This document shows positions 8,532 through 16,399 of a DNA stretch of 64,000 nt, one piece after another. Position 1 is the first letter of the stretch. Every line of letters begins with the position of its first letter. The stretch is from Rubrolithibacter danxiaensis (lineage in GTDB: Bacteria > Bacteroidota > Bacteroidia > Sphingobacteriales > Sphingobacteriaceae): positions 124,001 through 188,000 of the forward strand of contig NZ_JBKOPS010000006.1 of the NCBI RefSeq assembly GCF_047272945.1. The letters run 5' to 3'. The position numbers were made by a program, and so were the translations under genes. Under the pieces are notes generated by a model. The model had not been told where the DNA came from. It saw only the letters and a program-made list of their open reading frames with translations, and ran no database searches.

Positions 8532-10445
8532 TTATTCTGAATCGATTTCTCTGCGGTACATCTCGTCAATAACGTTTTCGTATTTTTTTTCAACTACCTT
8601 TCGTTTTATTTTTAGCGTGGGAGTCATTTCACCGCTTTCTATAGAAAAGGGCACTCGTTTTACTATAAAATGTCTTATCCGCTCAAATTTTGCAAGGTCA
8701 GCAGACAAAAGTTTAACGTCCTCTGCTATCCAGTTAATGATGTCTTTGTTTTCAATAAAAGCCTTTTCTCTTGCAAAAAAATCTTCTTTTAGTCCAAATT
8801 CTTCCTGCAGCGATTCTTTTGATGGAACAATAATGGCAGTTATATATTCCCTTTTATCACCAATCAGAAAAATCTGTTCAATTTTCTGACTTTTCAAATA
8901 GGCATTTTCGATAGGTGTGGGATAAACATTTTTTCCAAATGAATTAACCAGCATGTTTTTAAGGCGGTCGGTTATTTGAAGATAGCCTTTATAAAACCTT
9001 CCGATGTCTCCTGTATGAAACCAGCCTTCCGGATCTATTACCTGAGCAGTTTCTTCCGGTTTATTCCAGTATCCTTTCATTACACAATGCCCGCGAACAA
9101 TAATTTCACCTTCTTTGCTCTCGTAATTTTTATCAAACGAGTTATGGGTTTGAATGGTGTAAATTTCTTTGGTTTCTACATCCTGAATGCCAACTTCCAA
9201 ACCTGGTATTACTCTGCCGACAGTGCCATAAACCTGCCGGTCAAATTCTGTAACAGCCATAACCGGAGAAGTTTCCGTTAAGCCAAAACCCTCTAAAACT
9301 TTTATGCCAATGTCCCCAAAGAACTCACCAACACTTTTAGGTAAAGCGCCGCCGCCGGAAACGATCAGCTTTAACCGACCTCCCGTTTTTTCGCGGATTT
9401 TACTGAATACCAGCTTATCAGCTAATTTATGCTGCAGTGAAAGTATTAGTCCTGCCGTTTTTCCAGCTTCTTTTGTTTCTCGGAATTTTCTCCCGATTTC
9501 CAGTGACCATAAAAATATTTTTGCTTTAGTTCCTCCTCCTGAAGTTCCGTTTTTGACTGCCTTGTCATTGATTCTTTCTAATAATCGAGGAACAGCTATT
9601 AAAATATGGGGTTTTATCTCAAGCATGTTACGGGCAAGAAGTTCTAAGCTTTGCGCAAAGGCTATCTGGGCTCCTGTATATGAACATATATGGTAGGTAG
9701 CGGTTCGTTCAAAAACATGTGATAAAGGAAGAAATGAAAGAAAAATATCCGATTTAACAATTACCGGAATTTGCTGAAGAGAAACTTTTACGTTTTCAAT
9801 GAAATTATAATGCGTAAGCATAACACCTTTGGGTGTTCCTGTAGTTCCTGAAGTGTAAATGAGGGAGGCTAAATCGGTTGGTAAAACTTCCGAACGCTTC
9901 TTTTCAATTTCCTGCTTATTAACTTCCAGTTTGAATTTTCCTATATGTATCAGTTCTTTGAAATCTATAATACGAGCTGTTATCTGTGCATTTTCAATAA
10001 TTCTTGCATAGCCTTCAAAAGCTGGAATAATGGTGGTTAACGCCGGACAGCTATCCGCTATTTTTAAAATCCTTTTTAATAAAAAAGTATTTCCCACCAA
10101 TATCATCCTGGAGCCCGAATCGTTTAATATATGCTGAATTTCAACTTCTGAAAGCGTGGGATAGATGGATACGTTGACAGCGCCTATTTGCTGAAGAGCC
10201 TGATCGTAATAAATGTATTCAGGAGAATTTTCAATCAGCAAAGCCAGCCGATCACCTTTTTGAATGCCTGTTTCAATAAAATAAGAAGCGATGGCATCGG
10301 CATTATCCAAGGTTTGTTTATAGCTGATATCTTCCCAGTTATCACCCACTTTTTCCCGCATAAAGGTGTGATTCTCATTATGTATCTCCTCAACTACTCG
10401 GCGTAATAACTGTGGAATTGTAGCTGGCTCTTTAATCGAAGTCAT
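8532..10445 (-). CDS. Long-chain acyl-CoA synthetase (AMP-forming, FadD15-like)
   Basis: The 637-residue enzyme carries the AMP-binding P-loop motif YTSGTTGTPKGVMLTHYNF, the adenylate-forming motifs GFGLTETSPV and GWFHTGDIG, and the K-containing hinge LQITDRLKNMLVNSFGKNVYP. This matches the long-chain fatty acid CoA ligase branch (FadD15/ACSL type). It activates fatty acids with ATP and CoA at the inner face of the membrane for beta-oxidation or lipid synthesis. It starts about 70 bp after a terminator that ends the isc genes, so it is probably its own unit. Chain-length preference cannot be read from the sequence. Confidence 0.92.
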   Translation of the reverse strand: MTSIKEPATIPQLLRRVVEEIHNENHTFMREKVGDNWEDISYKQTLDNADAIASYFIETGIQKGDRLALLIENSPEYIYYDQALQQIGAVNVSIYPTLSEVEIQHILNDSGSRMILVGNTFLLKRILKIADSCPALTTIIPAFEGYARIIENAQITARIIDFKELIHIGKFKLEVNKQEIEKKRSEVLPTDLASLIYTSGTTGTPKGVMLTHYNFIENVKVSLQQIPVIVKSDIFLSFLPLSHVFERTATYHICSYTGAQIAFAQSLELLARNMLEIKPHILIAVPRLLERINDKAVKNGTSGGGTKAKIFLWSLEIGRKFRETKEAGKTAGLILSLQHKLADKLVFSKIREKTGGRLKLIVSGGGALPKSVGEFFGDIGIKVLEGFGLTETSPVMAVTEFDRQVYGTVGRVIPGLEVGIQDVETKEIYTIQTHNSFDKNYESKEGEIIVRGHCVMKGYWNKPEETAQVIDPEGWFHTGDIGRFYKGYLQITDRLKNMLVNSFGKNVYPTPIENAYLKSQKIEQIFLIGDKREYITAIIVPSKESLQEEFGLKEDFFAREKAFIENKDIINWIAEDVKLLSADLAKFERIRHFIVKRVPFSIESGEMTPTLKIKRKVVEKKYENVIDEMYRREIDSE

Positions 10446-10504
10446 GCGGGTTTTAAATTATTATTTCTTGTTTAAACAAGTATACAGAATCCTTGCAAAA
10501 AAGA

Positions 10505-10529
10505 AAAGGGCATAAATTATGCCCTTTTA
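10505..10529 (-). terminator. Terminator of the isc gene cluster
   Basis: AAAAGGGCATA and TATGCCCTTTT form a stem with an AAT loop. On the minus strand a TTCTTTTTT run follows. It lies 20 bp past the iscA-like stop. Confidence 0.8.
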
Positions 10530-10548
10530 TATCATCTTGTAAAGATTT

Positions 10549-10875
10549 TTAAACAGAAAAGCTCTCTCCGCAACCGCATGTTCGCGTTGCATTAGGATTA
10601 TGAAAGTTGAAGCCTTTCCCGTTTAACCCGTCAGAAAAGTCAAGTTCGGTTCCTGCCAGATATAGAAAAGATTTCATGTCAAGAGCCAGTTTTATTCCTT
10701 TGTCTTCAAAGAACTGATCTCCGGTCTTCTCTTCATTATCAAAATCAAGGTTATACGATAAGCCTGAGCATCCGCCGCCTTTAACCGAAACACGAAGAAA
10801 GTAGGAATTATCTAATCCTGTTTCCCGTATCAAATCTTCTATCTTTTCTTTTGCCTTATCTGTAATCGTTACCAT
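10549..10875 (-). CDS. iscA: IscA/ErpA-type Fe-S cluster carrier
   Basis: This 108-residue A-type carrier has the three invariant cysteines: Cys36 in VKGGGCSGLSY, and Cys100 and Cys102 in TRTCGCGESF. It accepts clusters assembled on IscU and hands them to apo-proteins in the cytosol. It is the last gene of a compact iscS-iscU-iscA set on the minus strand. It is separated from iscU by a 72-bp AT-rich stretch made of degenerate GAGATATGA-like repeats. Confidence 0.93.
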   Translation of the reverse strand: MVTITDKAKEKIEDLIRETGLDNSYFLRVSVKGGGCSGLSYNLDFDNEEKTGDQFFEDKGIKLALDMKSFLYLAGTELDFSDGLNGKGFNFHNPNATRTCGCGESFSV

Positions 10876-10879
10876 TGTT

Positions 10880-10946
10880 TAAGATTTGAGATATGAGATA
10901 TGATATATGAGATTCTGAAATCTCACATCTATCAATCTCACATCTT
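10880..10946. repeat. Degenerate AT-rich intergenic repeat, copy A
   Basis: The iscU-iscA spacer consists of GATTTGAGATATGAGATATG followed by a related tract and then two CTCACATCT units in the opposite sense. The first unit is nearly identical to the reverse complement of the trpB-trpA spacer (49510-49535), which shares GATTTGAGATAT. Both lie inside operons, so this looks like a dispersed short intergenic repeat. Confidence 0.5.
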
Positions 10947-10947
10947 G

Positions 10948-11361
10948 TTAATGATGTGTTTTTTCTGTTTCAATTGGCTCTAAGCCATTTTTAACACGAT
11001 AATCGTTAATCGCTGCCTTGATAGCATCTTCTGCTAAAACTGAACAGTGAATTTTAACTGGAGGAAGTGCCAGTTCTTCAACAATATCCATGTTATCAAT
11101 TTTTATGGCATCATCAATCGACTTTCCTTTAAGCCATTCCGTAGCAAGAGAGGAAGACGCGATAGCCGAACCGCAGCCAAACGTTTTAAACTTTGCATCT
11201 GTAATTACATTGTTTGCATCCACTTCAATTTGTAGGCGCATTACGTCTCCGCATTCGGGTGCACCTACTAAGCCGGTGCCAACAGATGATTTGGATTTAT
11301 CCAAAGTACCTACGTTGCGGGGATTGGTATAATGATCAATTACTTTATCTGAATATGCCAT
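10948..11361 (-). CDS. iscU: Fe-S cluster scaffold IscU
   Basis: The 137-residue protein has the scaffold ligands Cys37 and Asp39 (APECGDVM), Cys63 (FGCGSAIASSS) and Cys106, plus the LPPVKIHCSVLAEDAI segment that matches the HscA-binding LPPVK motif. Clusters are built here with sulfur from IscS. It lies between iscS (upstream, 69-bp gap) and iscA. No hscA, hscB, fdx or iscR gene is adjacent, which is usual in Bacteroidota. Confidence 0.96.
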   Translation of the reverse strand: MAYSDKVIDHYTNPRNVGTLDKSKSSVGTGLVGAPECGDVMRLQIEVDANNVITDAKFKTFGCGSAIASSSLATEWLKGKSIDDAIKIDNMDIVEELALPPVKIHCSVLAEDAIKAAINDYRVKNGLEPIETEKTHH

Positions 11362-11430
11362 ATTTTTATTTTTTGAGAACTATATTTTAATACAAATTTT
11401 GAACCATTTTTTTCTTGCCAGAACAAGCAA

Positions 11431-12642
11431 TTAATGCTCAGCCCACTCAATAGAATTTAAGTCTATGCCTTCTTTGAACATCTCCCAGAGCGGAGAAAGG
11501 TCACGCAGATGATTTACTGCTTTTTTGGTTTGTTCTATTGCAAAATCAACTTCTTCTTCAGTTGTAAATCTTCCTAACCCGTAGCGGATTGAAGAGTGGG
11601 CGAGGTCGTCAGAAAGCCCAAGACTTTTAAGAACATAAGAAGGTTCTAATGAAGCTGAGGTGCATGCAGATCCCGAAGAAACCGCCATGTCTTTCATTGC
11701 CATCATTAATCCTTCACCTTCAACGTATTTGAAAGAAATATTTGCCACATGTGGTAAACGATTGTCGATATTTCCGTTTACATAGCTTTCTTCAAGTTCT
11801 AACAGTGCATTTTGTAATTTATCACGAAGAGCGGATAAGCGTTTGGCTTCATCTTCCATTTCCAACCGGCAAAGCTCGCAAGCTTTTCCCAGACCCACAA
11901 TCCCTGGAACATTCAAAGTGCCGGAACGCATTCCTCTTTCGTGGCCGCCGCCATCCATCTGCGCTGTAACTTTTACCCTCGGGTTTTTGCGGCGAACATA
12001 TAATGCACCAACTCCTTTTGGTCCGTACATTTTATGGGCACTGAAAGCCATCAGGTCAATTCCATCCGTAATTACATTTACCGGAATTTTGCCTACAGCC
12101 TGAGTAGCGTCAGTAAAAAATAAAGCTCCGTGTTTATGTGCTATAGCAGAAATTTCACGTACGGGCTGTACAACGCCGATTTCGTTATTGCCGTACATTA
12201 TTGCTACCAATATGGTTTTATCGGTTATTGCCTCTTCCAATTGCTGCAGATCAATTAATCCATCAGCCTTCACCGGAAGGTAAGTAACTTTTGCTCCTAA
12301 TTTTTCAAGATGTTTACAAGGATCCAATACCGCTTTATGTTCGGTTACACAGGTAATAATATGATTGCCTTTTTCCTGGTACATTTCGTACACTCCTTTA
12401 ATGGCAAGGTTATCAGATTCTGTTGCGCCTGAAGTGAAAATAATTTCTTTTTCATTCGCTCCGATCAGTTTTGCAACCTGTTCCCGGGCATAATCAACAG
12501 CTTCTTCTGCTACCCAGCCAAAAGGGTGATTCCGGCTTGCAGCATTTCCGAATTTTTGGGTGAAATAAGGAAGCATAGCATCAAGCACCCGCGGGTCAAG
12601 CGGAGTAGTAGCATTATTATCTAAATATATTGGAAGATTCAT
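11431..12642 (-). CDS. iscS: Cysteine desulfurase IscS
   Basis: This 403-residue PLP enzyme has the N-terminal YLDNNATTPLDPRVLDAM, the PLP-lysine region FSAHKMYGPKGVGALYV and the mobile-loop catalytic cysteine in SSGSACTSASLEPSYVL. Its length and motifs match group I IscS/NifS. It converts cysteine to alanine plus enzyme-bound persulfide for Fe-S assembly and other thiolation pathways. It is first in the isc unit, with a TACCTTTG promoter box 26-33 bp upstream. Confidence 0.96.
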   Translation of the reverse strand: MNLPIYLDNNATTPLDPRVLDAMLPYFTQKFGNAASRNHPFGWVAEEAVDYAREQVAKLIGANEKEIIFTSGATESDNLAIKGVYEMYQEKGNHIITCVTEHKAVLDPCKHLEKLGAKVTYLPVKADGLIDLQQLEEAITDKTILVAIMYGNNEIGVVQPVREISAIAHKHGALFFTDATQAVGKIPVNVITDGIDLMAFSAHKMYGPKGVGALYVRRKNPRVKVTAQMDGGGHERGMRSGTLNVPGIVGLGKACELCRLEMEDEAKRLSALRDKLQNALLELEESYVNGNIDNRLPHVANISFKYVEGEGLMMAMKDMAVSSGSACTSASLEPSYVLKSLGLSDDLAHSSIRYGLGRFTTEEEVDFAIEQTKKAVNHLRDLSPLWEMFKEGIDLNSIEWAEH

Positions 12643-12668
12643 ATCTTAGTTGAAAATAAATTAATATA

Positions 12669-12676
12669 CAAAGGTA
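12669..12676 (-). promoter_or_regulatory. Promoter -7 box for iscS
   Basis: TACCTTTG on the minus strand matches the Bacteroidota -7 consensus TAnnTTTG, 26 bp upstream of the iscS start. The -33 element is not obvious. Confidence 0.55.
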
Positions 12677-12746
12677 ACAAAAAAGTTTTTCAGTAGTTAT
12701 CGAGTTTATTTATCGGTATATATATAAAGGTCATATTCGTGCCATA

Positions 12747-13154
12747 ATGATTCATAAAATAGAACATATAGGAATTGCAGTGAAAGATTTAGCGCTGGCC
12801 GCAAAAGTATATGAAAAACTTCTTGGGGTAGAAAGCTATAAACAGGAAGCTGTAGAATCGGAGCAGGTAATGACCACGTTTTTTCGTGCCGGCGAAAATA
12901 AAGTTGAATTGCTGGAAGCGATGTCAGAAGAAAGTTCTATTGCTTCCTTCATAGAAAAAAGAGGAGAGGGACTGCACCATATTGCTTTTGATGTAGCAGA
13001 TATAGAAGCCGAAATGCTGCGCCTAAAACAGGAGGGATTTACCTTACTATCTGAAAAACCTAAAAAAGGAGCCGATAATAAACTGGTATGTTTTATCCAT
13101 CCAAAAGATAGTTGCGGTGTGCTGATAGAGTTGTGCCAGGAGCAAAAGCTTTAA
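12747..13154 (+). CDS. mce: Methylmalonyl-CoA epimerase
   Basis: This 135-residue vicinal-oxygen-chelate protein has the metal ligands His7 (KIEHIGIAV), a second His in GLHHIAFDV and a C-terminal Glu in GVLIELCQ. These and the length match methylmalonyl-CoA epimerase. It interconverts (2S)- and (2R)-methylmalonyl-CoA in propionate/succinate metabolism in the cytosol. It is divergent from iscS and precedes rpmE2. The mutase genes are not in the window. Confidence 0.93.
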   Translation: MIHKIEHIGIAVKDLALAAKVYEKLLGVESYKQEAVESEQVMTTFFRAGENKVELLEAMSEESSIASFIEKRGEGLHHIAFDVADIEAEMLRLKQEGFTLLSEKPKKGADNKLVCFIHPKDSCGVLIELCQEQKL

Positions 13155-13204
13155 GCATACTTGAAAAAAAATAAAATTCCCTTTTTATAATTGCAGGATG
13201 TTCT

Positions 13205-13212
13205 TATATTTG
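13205..13212 (+). promoter_or_regulatory. Promoter -7 box for rpmE2
   Basis: TATATTTG matches the Bacteroidota -7 consensus and lies 21 bp before the L31 start codon. Confidence 0.6.
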
Positions 13213-13233
13213 CACCCTCAAAAGTTTGAAATA

Positions 13234-13482
13234 ATGAAGGCTGATTTGCATCCAAAAAATTATAGATTAGTAGTTTTTAAAGATATGTCTAACGACTACT
13301 CTTTTATAACTAAGTCATGTATAGATACTAAAGAAACAATTAAATGGGAAGATGGAAATGAATATCCTTTAGTTAAACTGGAAATTTCACATACATCTCA
13401 TCCGTTCTATACTGGTAAAATGAAATTAGTTGATACTGCTGGACGTATCGATAAATTCCGTAACCGTTACGCTAAAAAATAA
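13234..13482 (+). CDS. rpmE2: 50S ribosomal protein L31, type B
   Basis: The ATG at 13234 gives an 82-residue protein beginning MKADLHPKNYRLVVFKDMS and ending GRIDKFRNRYAKK. It lacks the CxxC zinc ligands, so it is the type B (zinc-free) form. The longer open frame beginning at 13198 would overlap the promoter, so the internal ATG is preferred. L31 bridges the large and small ribosomal subunits. In some bacteria this form replaces the zinc form under zinc starvation, but in Bacteroidota it is commonly the only copy. A strong terminator follows. Confidence 0.95.
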   Translation: MKADLHPKNYRLVVFKDMSNDYSFITKSCIDTKETIKWEDGNEYPLVKLEISHTSHPFYTGKMKLVDTAGRIDKFRNRYAKK

Positions 13483-13502
13483 GGTTATTCAAAACAAAAT
13501 AG

Positions 13503-13535
13503 TAAAGTCCCGGTTTTCACCGGGACTTTTTTTAT
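13503..13535 (+). terminator. Terminator of rpmE2
   Basis: AAGTCCCGGT pairs with ACCGGGACTT around a TTTC loop, followed by a T7 run. Confidence 0.9.
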
Positions 13536-13544
13536 TTTTGACGC

Positions 13545-14732
13545 ATGACGATAATTCTTTTTGACGATTTCGCCAGAAACACACTACTACCTTTAACTTT
13601 TACCCGCCCTGTAGCGGAAATTCGGATTGGAATTTTAACAATATCTGAAAAATGGAAGAAATATCTTAAATCAGAGGATGTTTCTTATAAAACTGTCGAT
13701 TATTTACAGGAAAAGTATCCTTTTATTGCTTCTTCTGAAAATACCTTTATAAATGGTTCGGTTTGCCCAGACGAGAGTTTGCTGGAAGCTATCGATAAAC
13801 TTCGGCTGAATGAAGTTTTGGTTAAAGATTCAATTCTTATTGCCTGCAAAGTAAATGAAAGGGATGCAAAAGAGTTTGACGTTGCTAACTTCTCATCCTT
13901 ACCTTCCGTCAATTATGCTGCTGATATTTCACGTATTCTATATCCTGAAAATATTTTCAGCAGAAACGATTCTGAACTTCGGAAAGATTTCCGTCTTATT
14001 ACAAAAAATCGTACTTCTAATACAATCAGCAGTACAAATACTATTTTAGGAGATAATTTTTTCGCGGAGGAGGGTGTCGAAGCGGAATGTTCTACTTTCA
14101 ACACCCGCCAGGGTCCGGTATACATCGGAAAGAACTCGCAGGTGTGGGAAGGATGTGCCATTCGCGGATCTTTTGCGCTTTGCAATAATTCGCAGGTGAA
14201 AATGGGGGCAAAAATATACGGTATGACCACTATAGGGCCGAATTGCCGGGTTGGAGGAGAAATTAACAACGCTGTAATTTTTGCAAACTCATCAAAAGGA
14301 CATGATGGATATTTAGGTAATGCAGTTTTAGGAGAATGGTGTAATATCGGTGCAGACAGCAATAATTCGAATCTTAAAAATAATTATGCGGAAGTACGCC
14401 TGTGGGACTACATGAAACAAAGTTTCCGGCCCACCGGACTGCAGTTTTGTGGTTTAATTATGGGAGATCATGCTAAATGCGGGATAAATACCATGTTTAA
14501 TACCGGGACAGTAGTTGGAGTAAGCGCTAATGTTTTCGGAGCTGGTTTTCCGCGAAATTTTATTCCCGATTTTGCCTGGGGAGGAGCTCATGGATTTGAC
14601 GTCTACAGCTTAAAAAAAATGTTTGAAACTACAGAAAAAGTATACGAACGCAGAAACAGACCTTTTGATGAAACAGAAAAACGTATACTTACAAAAGTTT
14701 TTGAATTAACGGAGAGTTACAGAAGATTTTAA
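13545..14732 (+). CDS. GlmU-like sugar nucleotidyltransferase/acyltransferase family protein
   Basis: The 395-residue protein begins IILFDDFARNTLLPLTFTRPVAEIRIG, the signature of the Bacteroidota 'GlmU family' proteins. The N-terminal half resembles a nucleotidyltransferase without the classical GlmU GTRM motif. The C-terminal half is a left-handed beta-helix (hexapeptide repeats such as IGKNSQVWEG, GAKIYGMTTIGPNCRVGG and GEWCNIGADSNNS). The family is proposed to supply UDP-GlcNAc in bacteria lacking standard GlmU. Its position directly before tpiA (12 bp) fits a housekeeping role. The exact reaction is inferred from the family. Confidence 0.8.
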   Translation: MTIILFDDFARNTLLPLTFTRPVAEIRIGILTISEKWKKYLKSEDVSYKTVDYLQEKYPFIASSENTFINGSVCPDESLLEAIDKLRLNEVLVKDSILIACKVNERDAKEFDVANFSSLPSVNYAADISRILYPENIFSRNDSELRKDFRLITKNRTSNTISSTNTILGDNFFAEEGVEAECSTFNTRQGPVYIGKNSQVWEGCAIRGSFALCNNSQVKMGAKIYGMTTIGPNCRVGGEINNAVIFANSSKGHDGYLGNAVLGEWCNIGADSNNSNLKNNYAEVRLWDYMKQSFRPTGLQFCGLIMGDHAKCGINTMFNTGTVVGVSANVFGAGFPRNFIPDFAWGGAHGFDVYSLKKMFETTEKVYERRNRPFDETEKRILTKVFELTESYRRF

Positions 14733-14743
14733 CAAATAATAGT

Positions 14744-15511
14744 ATGAGAAAAAAAATAGTTGCCGGCAACTGGAAAATGAATCTGGATTATAATTCTGGA
14801 TTGAGTTTATTTTCTGAAGTTTTAAATATGGTAAATGATGAGATAACAGGAGAGCAGGGAGTTGTAGTTTGTTCGCCGTTTATTCATTTAAACAGTTTAG
14901 TACAGCTGGCTAAAGGACATTCAAAAGTTTCAGTTGGAGCTCAAAATTGTCATCAGGCAGAATCAGGTGCATATACAGGTGAAATTTCAGCTGGTATGAT
15001 CAAATCTGTAGGAGCAGACTATGTAATTCTTGGCCACTCAGAACGTCGTCAGTACTTCGGTGAAACAGATTCTTTGCTTGCTGAAAAAGTAAAAGCAGCG
15101 CTGAAAAATAACCTGATACCAATTTTCTGTATTGGAGAAACACTTGAAGAAAGAAATCAGGAGAGATATTTTGAAGTTATCAGCCAGCAATTAAAGCAGG
15201 GAATTTTCGATTTATCCAGCGATGATTTTTCCAAAATTGTACTGGCTTATGAACCTGTTTGGGCAATCGGCACCGGTTTAACAGCATCTCCGGAACAAGC
15301 ACAGGAAGTACATGCTTTTATAAGGAAAGAAATCGAATCTAAGTATGGCGCTGCTATAGCAGAAAATACTACTATTTTATATGGCGGCAGCTGTAATCCG
15401 AAAAATGCTGCTGAACTGTTTGCGCAAAATGATATTGATGGTGGTTTAATAGGTGGAGCTTCTTTAAAATCACGCGATTTTGTTGATATTGCAAAAACGT
15501 TCAACAAGTAA
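14744..15511 (+). CDS. tpiA: Triosephosphate isomerase
   Basis: This 255-residue TIM barrel has the substrate lysine in AGNWKMN, the electrophilic histidine in ILGHSERR, the catalytic glutamate in LAYEPVWAIGTG and the phosphate-binding GGSCNPKNA and GGLIGGASL loops. It interconverts dihydroxyacetone phosphate and glyceraldehyde-3-phosphate in glycolysis. It lies 11 bp after the GlmU-like gene, and its stop directly abuts the prmA start (TAAATG), which suggests translational coupling. Confidence 0.98.
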   Translation: MRKKIVAGNWKMNLDYNSGLSLFSEVLNMVNDEITGEQGVVVCSPFIHLNSLVQLAKGHSKVSVGAQNCHQAESGAYTGEISAGMIKSVGADYVILGHSERRQYFGETDSLLAEKVKAALKNNLIPIFCIGETLEERNQERYFEVISQQLKQGIFDLSSDDFSKIVLAYEPVWAIGTGLTASPEQAQEVHAFIRKEIESKYGAAIAENTTILYGGSCNPKNAAELFAQNDIDGGLIGGASLKSRDFVDIAKTFNK

Positions 15512-16351
15512 ATGATATACCTGGAATATAGTTTCATACTTTCTTCGGCAGAAGAATACCAGAAGGATATTTTAATAGATGCATTAGCTGGAGCCGGATT
15601 TGATTCTTTTGAAGAATCAGAATCCGGCTTTAAAGCTTATGTGGCTGAAAATGAATTTAAAAAAGATTTATTTGAGCAATTGGTTGCTGATTTAAAAACA
15701 GCTTTTGATTTTCAGTATGATATAAAATGTATTGAGCAGCAGAATTGGAATCAGGTATGGGAGAGTAATTTTTCTCCTATTACTATATCAGATACCTGTT
15801 ATATCAGAGCAACTTTTCACGAGCCCCGACCTGAATTTCCCTTTGAAATAGTGATAGATCCCAAAATGGCTTTTGGAACAGGGCATCACCAAACCACTGC
15901 CATGATGCTTCAGTTTATGCTGGAGGAAAATTTTGAAAACAAAGCGGTTCTCGATATGGGATGCGGAACCGGTATCCTGGCTATTCTGGCCGATAAGATT
16001 AAAGCTGAAGAAGTGGTTGCAATCGACTATGATCCTGTTTGTACGGCAAGTACCCAGGAAAATGCCGTATTAAATAATGCGAGCCGGATCAATGTGATCT
16101 GTGGATCAAAGGAAGTGGTACCTGCGCAGATTTTTGATGTTGTACTGGCAAATATTAACCGGAACATACTTTTAGATCAGTTTGAAACCTACTCGGAAGT
16201 ACTTCAAAATAATGGAATCTTATTTACAAGTGGTTTTTATGAAGCAGATCTCCCGCTTCTGATTGAAAAAGCAAGGCAAAATAAGCTGGAATTTAATTCA
16301 AAGAAAAAATCCGGCGAATGGATTGCTGCTAAATTTATAAAAAGAAAATAA
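15512..16351 (+). CDS. prmA: Ribosomal protein L11 methyltransferase
   Basis: The 279-residue enzyme has an N-terminal substrate-recognition domain and a class I SAM methyltransferase core with FGTGHHQTTAMML, motif I VLDMGCGTGILAI and motif IV VVLANINRNILL. This layout is specific to PrmA, which trimethylates L11 residues in the cytosol. The start codon follows the tpiA stop without a gap. Confidence 0.94.
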   Translation: MIYLEYSFILSSAEEYQKDILIDALAGAGFDSFEESESGFKAYVAENEFKKDLFEQLVADLKTAFDFQYDIKCIEQQNWNQVWESNFSPITISDTCYIRATFHEPRPEFPFEIVIDPKMAFGTGHHQTTAMMLQFMLEENFENKAVLDMGCGTGILAILADKIKAEEVVAIDYDPVCTASTQENAVLNNASRINVICGSKEVVPAQIFDVVLANINRNILLDQFETYSEVLQNNGILFTSGFYEADLPLLIEKARQNKLEFNSKKKSGEWIAAKFIKRK

Positions 16352-16366
16352 AAACCACATTTTGTT

Positions 16367-16374
16367 TATATTTG
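16367..16374 (+). promoter_or_regulatory. Promoter -7 box for mpl
   Basis: TATATTTG matches TAnnTTTG, 25 bp upstream of the mpl start codon. Confidence 0.55.
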
Positions 16375-16399
16375 TTAACTACCAAATAAAAGCCTATTA

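Noticed and set aside
8362..8889. 175-codon plus-strand frame
   Set aside because: It lies antisense across lysS and the acyl-CoA synthetase, both of which are unmistakable, and it has no family-like features.
13913..14362. 149-codon minus-strand frame
   Set aside because: Shadow of the GlmU-like gene, with low-complexity S/P-rich translation typical of the antisense strand of a beta-helix gene.
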